A stretch of 40,886 nt of DNA from Bacteroidales bacterium UBA3696 (GTDB taxonomy: Bacteria; Bacteroidota; Bacteroidia; Bacteroidales; Paludibacteraceae), in contig DFIN01000007.1 of assembly GCA_002372135.1 (NCBI GenBank), positions 1 through 40,886 of the forward strand, read 5' to 3'. The notes beneath the pieces are model-generated. The model was not told the origin of the DNA, ran no database searches, and worked only from the letters and a program-made list of their open reading frames with translations. The position numbers and the translations under genes were made by a program. This document shows, piece by piece, positions 6,838 to 15,144 of this stretch (position 1 is the stretch's first letter; each line of letters begins with the position of its first letter).

Positions 6838-8811
6838 ATGAACAAAACACTTCTTTGTCTCTTAACGATGACTCTCTGCACTGCCTTTACCCGTGCAGAC
6901 AACACGGCTGTCACTTACACGGACAGATCCGGCATAGCCGGCGATAGTGCCACTTTCTATTTCGAAGCCCGTACAGGCAGACTCTATTTGTACGGCAGCG
7001 GTGTGGTGGATAGAAAATTGTCCGACTCCATCGGCTACTCCAATCTCACCAACGAGGTGGACACACTCATTGTGAGCGACAGCATTACCGATATTACGGG
7101 GTTCAAAATGGCTGATAGCGCCATTAAAAGTGCCTATTTGGGTGGAGTAACCATACTTCGCTCCTATATGTTTGACGCGTGCCGTAACCTGCGTACGTTG
7201 GATATGCCCAATGTACGCGTCATAGAGGATCGTGCCGCAATGGCATATATGTTGCCACAGGAAGGTGCCGTCAATTATTCGTCCTCACTAACAAGCGTAA
7301 CATGGAGCGACAGTCTGAAATCCATCGGATACGGTGCTTTCATGGGGCATTACGGGGTTAAATGGAACAGCAAGTTCTTCCCGGAAGGCATTGAGTCCAT
7401 CGGCGGGGCTGCCTTCCAAGCCGCTAAACTTCCCGACACCATCACTTTTCCCGCCTCACTCAAATCGGTGGGAAGTGGGCTGTTCATCCGTTCCAGCCGA
7501 GGATTTATCCGATGGAACATACCCGACTTTGATAACCAATCCAACATTTTGTTGGACGGATGGGGTATGTACTATACGGGCATCGCTTTCGGGGACTCGG
7601 TCCGCAGAGTGCCCGACAAACTGTGCTCCGGTGCTAACCGCATGACCTCCATTACTTTTGCCCCGACCGTGCAGGAAATTGGCAACAATACATTTTACAA
7701 CTGCAAAGCAGTAACAACCATCGTTTTGCCCGACTCGTTGCAAAAAATAGGCAGCAATGCGTTCCAAAACTGCACAGGTCTCACAGAGATAACCATTCCG
7801 GCCAAAGTCGGCGGTGTGTCCGCCTATGCCTTCAACGGCTGTACAGCACTCACACGAGTCGTTTTTCCAAAAGGATTGAATAGTATAGGCGACAACGCTT
7901 TCAGCGATTGTCCTCTGTTAGACTCTCTTGTTTTCCCGGACGGAGTTCGTAGCATCGGTGCCTCGGCTTTTGCCAACGACACAATGCCGACAGAATTAGT
8001 ACTCCCCAAGAACCTCGTGGTGGCCAACGAACAAGCCTTTAGCGGATGGAAGCACCTCCGTAAGATTACCATTCCTAATAGTGTGATTATGTTGGGAGAC
8101 TATTGTTTCTCCGGTGATTCAGTAGTAGACACCATCCGTTGCTATACAGCCCAGCCGCCAATTATCTATGAGCATACGCTTGACGGCATTGATAACACTG
8201 CTGTTCTGCTTGTGCCGCAAGGTTGTGCACCTCTCTATCAGCAACACGAATACTGGGGACGGCTGACCGTGACGGAGATGAACCCGAGTGAAACCGTGCA
8301 AAACACCGTCACCGTGGATCCGACCGACAACACCGCCTATTTCACATGGCCTACGGACAAAAGAGCAGACACCTATGTATTAGACATCCGCAAAGACGGT
8401 GAGATTTTCTGCCACCTCACCTTTGGGGCATACGGGCAATTGATCAGCATCACGTTTGCAGCCCCTGCCCGCCGGTCGGCAACGGCAGACAACAGGTCGC
8501 TGAGTTTCATGGTCACGGGCTTAACCAACGCCACACGCTATAGCTATACGGTGGCAACCCTCGGCAAAGACGAACAAGTACTACACGTCTATAAAGGCGA
8601 GTTTGCCACATGGGGCTACAAGGGAACCATTGAGCCGGACGGAACAGAGGTAACCCCCACTCCGCCGGTTGTGCCCTACGAACCGTATTCAACCGCTTTG
8701 GACAACATATCCTTCGACTATCAGGACACACGATGCATCTTCCACGAAGGTCAAATCGTTATCCTCAAAGGCAATCACCTGTACAACCTCAACGGCACAC
8801 TTATACAATGA
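6838..8811 (+). CDS. Secreted BspA-like leucine-rich repeat protein with C-terminal T9SS-like tail
   Basis: The chosen start gives 657 residues with a signal peptide ending near CTAFTRA; ATG at 6832 is an equally possible start. Residues ~60-440 carry LRR_5/BspA-type repeats of the form LxSIGxxAFxxCxxLxxIxIPxxV, for example SLQKIGSNAFQNC and GLNSIGDNAFSDC. A beta-sandwich region like fibronectin III follows (about 485-610), then a short C-terminal end with HEGQIVILKGNHLYNLNG, which resembles the type IX secretion sorting tails of Bacteroidales. It is likely exported to the cell surface, and BspA-like proteins often bind host proteins or other bacteria. The next gene starts in the stop codon (ATGA), so the two are co-translated. 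Confidence 0.84.
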   Translation: MNKTLLCLLTMTLCTAFTRADNTAVTYTDRSGIAGDSATFYFEARTGRLYLYGSGVVDRKLSDSIGYSNLTNEVDTLIVSDSITDITGFKMADSAIKSAYLGGVTILRSYMFDACRNLRTLDMPNVRVIEDRAAMAYMLPQEGAVNYSSSLTSVTWSDSLKSIGYGAFMGHYGVKWNSKFFPEGIESIGGAAFQAAKLPDTITFPASLKSVGSGLFIRSSRGFIRWNIPDFDNQSNILLDGWGMYYTGIAFGDSVRRVPDKLCSGANRMTSITFAPTVQEIGNNTFYNCKAVTTIVLPDSLQKIGSNAFQNCTGLTEITIPAKVGGVSAYAFNGCTALTRVVFPKGLNSIGDNAFSDCPLLDSLVFPDGVRSIGASAFANDTMPTELVLPKNLVVANEQAFSGWKHLRKITIPNSVIMLGDYCFSGDSVVDTIRCYTAQPPIIYEHTLDGIDNTAVLLVPQGCAPLYQQHEYWGRLTVTEMNPSETVQNTVTVDPTDNTAYFTWPTDKRADTYVLDIRKDGEIFCHLTFGAYGQLISITFAAPARRSATADNRSLSFMVTGLTNATRYSYTVATLGKDEQVLHVYKGEFATWGYKGTIEPDGTEVTPTPPVVPYEPYSTALDNISFDYQDTRCIFHEGQIVILKGNHLYNLNGTLIQ

Positions 8812-10343
8812 AAACGCCTTCCGTTCTTCTCTGCCTGTTTGCTATAGTGTGCTTGTGGAGTTGCCATTCGGCTACCCATGATGAGGCACTCACGGGTCGC
8901 ATCACTGCCGAGACGGAAACGTTTCGCAACGGACAAGTGCCGACCGACAGCACACTCACGGCTCTTGTTACAGCAGCTCGCGATGCCCACGATTCAGGGG
9001 CACTGTGCCATGCCCTGTATCTGCAAGGCTGTGTCTACCATTACCTCTGCCGCTACGACCAAGCCATGACCGCCCTCAAAGAAGCAGAGACGCTCATTCC
9101 CTCACTGCCAGCCGATGACCCCATTGCCGGCATGATCTACACCGTTCAAGGCTCCGCCTTAGAGCAGAGCGACTACCTATGGACCGAAGCCGACAAGAAA
9201 TACGAAGCCGCATTGCCCTACTTTGAGCAATGCGGCGACACCATGCGTTTGGCTACTACCTACCGCGATATAGCCCGCATGAGCCTTTGGCGAGAGGACA
9301 CAACGCGCTATGAGCAATGCTTCCAAAAAGCCATTAATCTTGCCGGTCAGCAACCTAACCGATTGATTTATCACGACATCCGTATGCAGTACCTGCTCAA
9401 CCACTATCCACCTGATACGTTGACGATGATGTGCGAAAATCAAATCTTGTGCGACTCGTTCCATCTCTTTCGCTATGCTTGGATACCCGTTGAGCACTTT
9501 CTGTCACAAGACCGTACAGACTCCGCCCGCTATTGGTTGCAACAGTTTGCTGCCGACACCGCTCTGACCCGCTGGAGCCGTGAACATTATGCCTATTTGG
9601 AAAGTCTTCTCTTGGCGCAAGAGGGTCAAACCGATTCTGCTTTTACCTCTTTCCTTTTGCTGTATAACCAATCCGTTCACCGCCTACAAGCCGAGGGGAT
9701 GAGCCGCACCTATGCCATTGCACGCCAATACGACTTGGAAAAAGCCGAGAAACGCGCCTTGCAGTTGCAAGTGGACAAACAGCGGCTGTATATTGTGCTG
9801 GGGGCAGTCGCCTTGCTGCTGTTAGGCAGTTTGTTAGTTACCTTTATGGAGCGCAATAAAAGACTGAAACGGGAAAAAGAAGTAGAAATCAGCCGCCTGC
9901 AAACTCGCGAAGCCAATCGGCGGCTGCAAGACAAACGGCAATCGCTCAAGAAGATTCTGCAACAGCGGGTCAATATGGCAGTCCGTCTGCGCCGCTCGGC
10001 GGACAGCCTGCCACAGCAGTTGCCCGCATGGGTCAAAGCCTATATCGACGAAATGACCTTTGCCAACGACTCCAACCGGCAACAGTTCATGCAGGAGTTC
10101 GACCGCGTCTATAGTTCGTTCCTGCCGCAACTGCACAACCGCTATCCGACCCTAACCGAACAAGACGACCAGTACATAGCTCTCGCTCTGTTGGGGTTGG
10201 ACAACACGGAGATTGCCGTATTGCTCAACCAAACCGATCGTACCATCTGGAACCGACGTCAAAAAATCAAGACGCGGTTAGGAGATGGTAAGATGGATTT
10301 GGACAAGTGGATTGAGCAGAACCGATTTGAAAAGGAAAGATAG
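8808..10343 (+). CDS. Membrane TPR lipoprotein with cytoplasmic LuxR-like helix-turn-helix
   Basis: The start at 8808 (ATGA overlap with the LRR gene) gives 511 residues. A lipoprotein signal ends in LWSC (Cys19). The periplasmic part (about 20-320) is helical with TPR-like repeats such as YDQAMTALKEAETL and KYEAALPYFEQCG. One transmembrane helix lies at ~327-349 (LYIVLGAVALLLLGSLLV), then a basic coiled coil. The C-terminal helix-turn-helix (about 450-500) includes LTEQDDQYIALALLGLDNTE and TIWNRRQKIKTRLG, similar to LuxR/GerE. This is a known Bacteroidetes layout for one-component membrane regulators. It probably senses something outside and controls transcription, perhaps of the LRR gene itself. 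Ligand and targets are unknown. Confidence 0.8.
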   Translation: MKTPSVLLCLFAIVCLWSCHSATHDEALTGRITAETETFRNGQVPTDSTLTALVTAARDAHDSGALCHALYLQGCVYHYLCRYDQAMTALKEAETLIPSLPADDPIAGMIYTVQGSALEQSDYLWTEADKKYEAALPYFEQCGDTMRLATTYRDIARMSLWREDTTRYEQCFQKAINLAGQQPNRLIYHDIRMQYLLNHYPPDTLTMMCENQILCDSFHLFRYAWIPVEHFLSQDRTDSARYWLQQFAADTALTRWSREHYAYLESLLLAQEGQTDSAFTSFLLLYNQSVHRLQAEGMSRTYAIARQYDLEKAEKRALQLQVDKQRLYIVLGAVALLLLGSLLVTFMERNKRLKREKEVEISRLQTREANRRLQDKRQSLKKILQQRVNMAVRLRRSADSLPQQLPAWVKAYIDEMTFANDSNRQQFMQEFDRVYSSFLPQLHNRYPTLTEQDDQYIALALLGLDNTEIAVLLNQTDRTIWNRRQKIKTRLGDGKMDLDKWIEQNRFEKER

Positions 10344-10345
10344 TC

Positions 10346-12070
10346 CTATTTCTGCCAGTTGTCTTTCAGCGATGCCGTGCGGTTGAGCACCAATCGGTTT
10401 TCGTTGGTATCAGGATCAATCACGAAATAACCCTGCTTGAGCAGTTGGAAATGCTTGACTTGGGCTATACCGTCCACTACCTGCACGGGGTGCATCTCGT
10501 TTCGTAGCGACTGTTCGGCTTTGCAGGTTACCACCTTGAGGCTGTCTGCATTGAGCAAATCGCGGAAGTCGCCTTCTTCGGCTGATGGGTTCTCTACACG
10601 GAACAGACGGTCATACAAGCGGGCTTCCACATCTACACACGAGCCACATTCCACCCAGTTGATGGTCGCTTTGGTCTTGCGGTTGCCGCCCTCTGTTCCC
10701 GACTTGGATGTGGGGTCGTAAGTGGCATAGACGGTAGTAATACACCCTTCGCTGTCTTTCTCACAACCGGTGGCTTGAATGATATAAGCACTCTTAAGGC
10801 GTACCTCGCGCCCGCCCGGGCTGAGACGGAAGAAGTTCTTGTCTGCCTCTTCCAAGAAGTCGCCACGCTCAATATACAATTCTTTGCCAAAAGGCATGAT
10901 ACGCGAGCCCAATTCGGGCATGCCGTCAATATTCTCTGCCTCAATCATTTCGCCATCACCTACGTAGTTGGTCAACACCAACTTAACGGGGTCAAAAATA
11001 GCGCACACGCGCGGCGCTGTCTGTTTGAGGCTCTCGCGAATGGTATGCTCCAACAGACCGAGGTCAATCATGCCCTCCACTTTGGTATAACCGATTTTGT
11101 CAATAAATGTACGGATAGCCTCGGCAGTATAACCGCGCCGACGCAGACCACAAACGGTCGGCATGCGCGGGTCGTCCCAACCTGCCACCAACCCCTCTTT
11201 GACCAACTGCAACATTTTGCGCTTGGACATGACGGTATAGGTGATGTTCAGACGATTGAACTCATACTGGTGCGGACGATAGTCCGAGCCCTCTTTCCAA
11301 GCAGGAAAATTGGACGGCACTTCACCTACGAATTGGTCGATGAAATAGTCGTACAATGGACGGTGTACCACAAACTCTAAGGTGCAGATACTATGGGTCA
11401 CACCCTCAAAGTAGTCGCTCTGACCATGAGCAAAGTCATACATAGGATACACATTCCACTTCCTACCCGTGCGATGGTGTGGGTGCGAGGTGATGATACG
11501 GTACATGATGGGGTCACGGAAGTGCATGTTGGGATTCGCCATATCTATCTTGGCGCGCAGCACCATCCGCCCTTCTTCTATCTCGCCGCGTTGCATGGCT
11601 TCGAACAGACGCAGGTTCTCCTCCACAGGGCGGTCACGATAGGGCGATGCCACACCCGGCTCGGTAGGTGTACCTTTCTGTTCGGCTATCTGCTCAGCGG
11701 TCTGTTCGTCCACATAGGCTTTGCCCTCACGAATAAAGCGGAGTGCCAACTCGTAGAGTTGGTCAAAATAGTCGCTGGCATAATAGACCTGTCCCCAGCG
11801 AAAACCCAACCAACGGATATCCTGCTGAATACTATCCACATACTCAGTGTCCTCTTTGACGGGATTGGTGTCGTCAAAGCGCAGGTTGCACACACCATTG
11901 TATTTCTCGGCTATACCAAAATCCATACAGATGGCTTTGACATGACCTATATGAAGATAGCCGTTCGGCTCCGGCGGAAAACGCGTCTGTATGCGTCCGT
12001 CATTCTTGCCTTCGCGCAAATCATTCTCTACAATTTGTTCAATAAAATTAAGATTCTTTTCTTCTTCCAT
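10346..12070 (-). CDS. glnS: Glutaminyl-tRNA synthetase
   Basis: Charges tRNA-Gln with glutamine. The class I catalytic core shows FPPEPNGYLHIGH (HIGH motif, about residues 34-46), the GlnRS-type DTNPVKEDTEYVDSI, and the KMSKS-like VMSKRKMLQ. A C-terminal anticodon-binding beta-barrel ends in LNRTASLKDNW. The start at 12070 (MEEEKNLNF) gives 574 residues, close to the family's ~555-580; an ATG at 12094 would add eight residues. It is the last gene of a four-gene minus-strand run. The short gap before it holds ATTATGAATTGT twice. It converges with the TPR regulator, leaving 2 nt between the stops and no hairpin. Confidence 0.95.
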   Translation of the reverse strand: MEEEKNLNFIEQIVENDLREGKNDGRIQTRFPPEPNGYLHIGHVKAICMDFGIAEKYNGVCNLRFDDTNPVKEDTEYVDSIQQDIRWLGFRWGQVYYASDYFDQLYELALRFIREGKAYVDEQTAEQIAEQKGTPTEPGVASPYRDRPVEENLRLFEAMQRGEIEEGRMVLRAKIDMANPNMHFRDPIMYRIITSHPHHRTGRKWNVYPMYDFAHGQSDYFEGVTHSICTLEFVVHRPLYDYFIDQFVGEVPSNFPAWKEGSDYRPHQYEFNRLNITYTVMSKRKMLQLVKEGLVAGWDDPRMPTVCGLRRRGYTAEAIRTFIDKIGYTKVEGMIDLGLLEHTIRESLKQTAPRVCAIFDPVKLVLTNYVGDGEMIEAENIDGMPELGSRIMPFGKELYIERGDFLEEADKNFFRLSPGGREVRLKSAYIIQATGCEKDSEGCITTVYATYDPTSKSGTEGGNRKTKATINWVECGSCVDVEARLYDRLFRVENPSAEEGDFRDLLNADSLKVVTCKAEQSLRNEMHPVQVVDGIAQVKHFQLLKQGYFVIDPDTNENRLVLNRTASLKDNWQK

Positions 12071-12103
12071 AATTATGAATTGTGAATTAAGCATTATGAA
12101 TTG

Positions 12104-12991
12104 TTAAAATCGTTTAGCCACCAGCACACGCAATCCGCCTTCTACCATACGGATACGCACTTGTTTAGGCATGGCCACGGGATCGCCATCAATATGAAAA
12201 GGAGACTCTGCCTCTCTGTATAAAGTCACATCGCGCGCCTGCAACGAGTCCATGAACATGCTTTTATCTATCGTCTTGGTAAAGAGCGAAACAGCCAATG
12301 CCGGCGCGCCCAATATAGCACTACTGCTCAACATACAAATATCCATCTTGCCGTCCTGTATGCTGGCATGCGGGGCTATATATGCCTTGTTCCCCCACTG
12401 GTTGGCATTAGCAAAAGTCAGCAGAAAAGCTTTATGCTCTATGTTGATATCCTTACCGTCCGTTATTCGATACGTTTCAGGTTTATAGGTCAGCACATCC
12501 TGCATGATTTTCTTGACATACGTCTGAAAACCTCGGCTGCCGGCAGTGGCAAACTGATAGGCAACCAACGCGTCAAAACCTGTGCCGCAAGTAGTTACAA
12601 ACACATACTCGTTTGCCATACCGTAATCCGCTTCTATTACTTCACTATGATTTAGCATTTCTATGGCACTTGCTGTACGCAACGGAATATTCAGATGACG
12701 AGCAAAGCCATTGCCACTTCCCATCGGGATAATTCCCATCGCTGTATCTGTATCCCGCAAGCCGCAAGCCACCTCGTTCACTGTTCCGTCACCGCCTACT
12801 GCCACCACGGCATAAAACCCCATCTTGGCATACTGACTCGCCAACTCACGGGCATGTCCCGCATATTCGGTAAACTCGATATTGGGCATCCACTGCTCCT
12901 TATCCAGCACTTCCAAAATCTGTTTGGGCAAACGACGCTTATTCTGCGTACCGCTTATCGGGTTAATTATAAATGCTATATTCTTCATCAT
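12104..12991 (-). CDS. Diacylglycerol kinase-family lipid kinase (YegS/BmrU type)
   Basis: A 295-residue protein with the DAGK catalytic domain: INPISGTQNKR at the N-terminus, the nucleotide-binding GGDGTVNEVA (about residue 65-74), and IPMGSGNGFARHL (about 92-104). The family phosphorylates diacylglycerol, phosphatidylglycerol or sphingoid bases at the inner membrane. In a sphingolipid maker the last is possible, but the sequence does not decide. The start may be 12991 or the adjacent ATG at 12988. It begins 2 nt after the M23 lipoprotein gene, so the two are coupled. Confidence 0.85.
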   Translation of the reverse strand: MMKNIAFIINPISGTQNKRRLPKQILEVLDKEQWMPNIEFTEYAGHARELASQYAKMGFYAVVAVGGDGTVNEVACGLRDTDTAMGIIPMGSGNGFARHLNIPLRTASAIEMLNHSEVIEADYGMANEYVFVTTCGTGFDALVAYQFATAGSRGFQTYVKKIMQDVLTYKPETYRITDGKDINIEHKAFLLTFANANQWGNKAYIAPHASIQDGKMDICMLSSSAILGAPALAVSLFTKTIDKSMFMDSLQARDVTLYREAESPFHIDGDPVAMPKQVRIRMVEGGLRVLVAKRF

Positions 12992-12993
12992 GA

Positions 12994-14256
12994 TTACTCC
13001 TTTTCACTGCTTATAAATGGACGATAAACTCCGACTATACGTTGAAAATCCGCTTTCAATCCATCAGGAATAGGAGTTGCGGGCGGACTCTCTAATTTGA
13101 GCGGATTCACCGGTGTTCCGTTCTTCCATACGCGGAAATCAAGATGAGGTCCGGTTGAACTGCCCGTCGAACCTACATAACCTATCACTTGACCTTGTTT
13201 GACACGCTGTCCTACCGCCAAACCCTTGGCGTATCCGCTCAAATGCAAATAGGCTGTCGTATAGGTAGAGTTATGTTTGATTTTTATAGTATTACCTCCA
13301 CCGCCTTTATAGGCTTTGAATTGCACTACCCCATCGCCTATTGCAACCACCGGCGTTCCCATCGGAGCGGCATAATCCACGCCCGTATGCGGGCGAACGG
13401 TCTTATAGATAGGATGCTTACGCGCATAGGTAAAATGAGAAGAAATGCGCTTATAGTTAAGCGGTGCTTTCAAAAAAGCCTTACGCAAACTCTTACCATT
13501 ACCATCAAAATAGCCGGAAACAGACGGATCATACTGAGCCTTCAACGAATCAGGCGGCTCATAATAGAACGCCTCTAACCACTGGCGACCATGATAAAAA
13601 TTGGCCGCATAAATACGACCTATTCCAATCCGCACACTATCCACAAATTGTTCATCATAATACACACGTATTGAATCGCCTTTCTGCAAACCGAAGAAAT
13701 CTATGGTCCATGCATAAATCTCACTCAATTCCAATGCCAATTCAATAGGCAAACTCTGCTCTGTCAATGCATTCCACAGACTGGACTCTATTACGGCTTG
13801 GGTTTGTTTTTTCTCCGTTCGTACAGGTTTGATTTCATGCGATACGGTTAGCGAGTCCGATAAATGAAACACGTATGTTTCTTGGATAGAGGGGAAATAA
13901 AAAAGATAACGCGGCACAGACACATCCACTCCCGCGCTATCTGCATTTGCAAGAGGATAAAGCACCCAATATGTCTTACCCACGCGAAGGCTGCGCACAT
14001 CAAAATCCTCCTTACTAAGACAACTGACAGCTGCCACCTGACGAGATGTAGCACCCGCACGGGTCATCAGTCCCCCTAACGTCTCTCCTTGCCGAACTTG
14101 CAAAGTATCTATCCGAAAGGAATCAACCGGCACACCACAACAATAACGAGGTGTCGGGACCTCACTCACCTCTTCGGGTGTATCATTCTGATTTCCTTTT
14201 GTACACGCCGCCAATAAACACATGGCAACTGCCCACAAAAAAACTATTTTTTTCAT
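12994..14256 (-). CDS. M23-family peptidoglycan peptidase, lipoprotein
   Basis: The 420-residue protein starts with a lipoprotein signal (lipobox LAAC, Cys18). A central region (about 40-270) carries a LysM/OapA-like part near RQGETLGGLMTRAGAT. The C-terminal LytM domain (about 285-395) has the zinc ligands in RPHTGVDYAAPMG, the AYLHLSGYA histidine and GPHLDFRVW. All expected metal ligands are present, so it is probably active in cutting peptidoglycan cross-links at the envelope, or in activating amidases. It lies 19 nt after the glycosyltransferase gene. Confidence 0.9.
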   Translation of the reverse strand: MKKIVFLWAVAMCLLAACTKGNQNDTPEEVSEVPTPRYCCGVPVDSFRIDTLQVRQGETLGGLMTRAGATSRQVAAVSCLSKEDFDVRSLRVGKTYWVLYPLANADSAGVDVSVPRYLFYFPSIQETYVFHLSDSLTVSHEIKPVRTEKKQTQAVIESSLWNALTEQSLPIELALELSEIYAWTIDFFGLQKGDSIRVYYDEQFVDSVRIGIGRIYAANFYHGRQWLEAFYYEPPDSLKAQYDPSVSGYFDGNGKSLRKAFLKAPLNYKRISSHFTYARKHPIYKTVRPHTGVDYAAPMGTPVVAIGDGVVQFKAYKGGGGNTIKIKHNSTYTTAYLHLSGYAKGLAVGQRVKQGQVIGYVGSTGSSTGPHLDFRVWKNGTPVNPLKLESPPATPIPDGLKADFQRIVGVYRPFISSEKE

Positions 14257-14275
14257 AGTACGTTTTGCCTAATCA

Positions 14276-15007
14276 TCATTTCTGAGGATACTTGCGGAAC
14301 CATGAACTCCACTTTAGACGCAACACACCCAATAATGCCTCCGAGAAGATTCCTCCTGACATCTTACTTGTACCTAACACACGATTGACGAAAATGATAG
14401 GAACCTCCTTGATTACAAACCCACACTTATAGGCGGTAAATTTCATCTCTATTTGGAAGGCATATCCCTTGAAGCGAATCTTGTCCAACTCTATCGTTTC
14501 CAATACATGACGATGATACCCTACAAAACCGGCAGTGGTATCATGCACAGGAATACCCAGCACCGTGCGGACATACTTGGATGCAAAATAACTCATCAGC
14601 ACACGCCCCATCGGCCAATTGACTACATTCACCCCACTGACATACCGACTGCCTATCGCCACATCCGCACCTTGAGTAAGAGCCGCATATAACTTTTCCA
14701 AATCATTGGGATTGTGCGAAAAATCAGCATCCATCTCAAAGATATAATCATACCCGTGCTCCAAGCCCCAGCGAAATCCGCATATATAGGCAGTACCTAA
14801 GCCTAACTTACCCTGCCGTTCTACTATATGAAGGCGATTTTTACAATCCCCCCCCATCAGGTTCTTCACAATCTGCGCCGTACCGTCCGGCGAACCGTCG
14901 TCTATAACTAACACATCAAAACGAGTAGGCAAGTCCATCACGGCACGGATGATGGCTTCAATGTTCTCTTTCTCGTTGTAAGTAGGGATAATGACCAATC
15001 GTTCCAT
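14276..15007 (-). CDS. Polyprenol monophosphomannose synthase-like glycosyltransferase (GT2)
   Basis: A 243-residue GT2 enzyme of the DPM1/Ppm1 type: VIIPTYNEKENIE at residue 5, VIDDGSPDGTA (about 34-44) and the metal-binding EMDADFSHNP (about 91-100). It ends without the transmembrane helices of longer relatives. The family moves mannose or glucose from a nucleotide sugar to polyprenyl phosphate on the inner membrane, as donor for glycoprotein or polysaccharide assembly. In Bacteroidetes it may serve protein O-glycosylation. It leads a four-gene run and has its own promoter at 15055-15087. Confidence 0.88.
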   Translation of the reverse strand: MERLVIIPTYNEKENIEAIIRAVMDLPTRFDVLVIDDGSPDGTAQIVKNLMGGDCKNRLHIVERQGKLGLGTAYICGFRWGLEHGYDYIFEMDADFSHNPNDLEKLYAALTQGADVAIGSRYVSGVNVVNWPMGRVLMSYFASKYVRTVLGIPVHDTTAGFVGYHRHVLETIELDKIRFKGYAFQIEMKFTAYKCGFVIKEVPIIFVNRVLGTSKMSGGIFSEALLGVLRLKWSSWFRKYPQK

Positions 15008-15054
15008 AGCAAAAAGTATAAAAATAAGTATGTATTGCTCTTACTAACAGCCCG

Positions 15055-15087
15055 CAAAAGTAGATATACTTTTCTATATATACCAAA
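15055..15087 (-). promoter_or_regulatory. Promoter of the minus-strand glycosyltransferase operon
   Basis: Minus-strand TTTG (15084-15087), a 21-nt spacer and TACTTTTG (15055-15062). The start site would be near 15049, about 40 nt before the gene. It is back to back with the dxs promoter. Confidence 0.7.
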
Positions 15088-15104
15088 TAGACTGCCATTT
15101 TATT

Positions 15105-15136
15105 TTTGTTTATTCCAAACTCCTGCCTTAATTTTG
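15105..15136 (+). promoter_or_regulatory. dxs promoter
   Basis: TTTG (15105-15108), exactly 20 nt, then TAATTTTG (15129-15136). A start site 4-7 nt after the -7 element falls at about 15140-15143, directly before the ATG at 15145, so the mRNA may be nearly leaderless. The -33 TTTG is itself the end of another TATTTTTG at 15101-15108, but that one has no -33 partner. Confidence 0.65.
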
Positions 15137-15144
15137 CCGCCCGT

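Noticed and set aside
10775..12085. Two long plus-strand ORFs (201 and 230 codons) opposite glnS
   Set aside because: They are antisense to a clear glutaminyl-tRNA synthetase and show no domain; they arise from its codon pattern.
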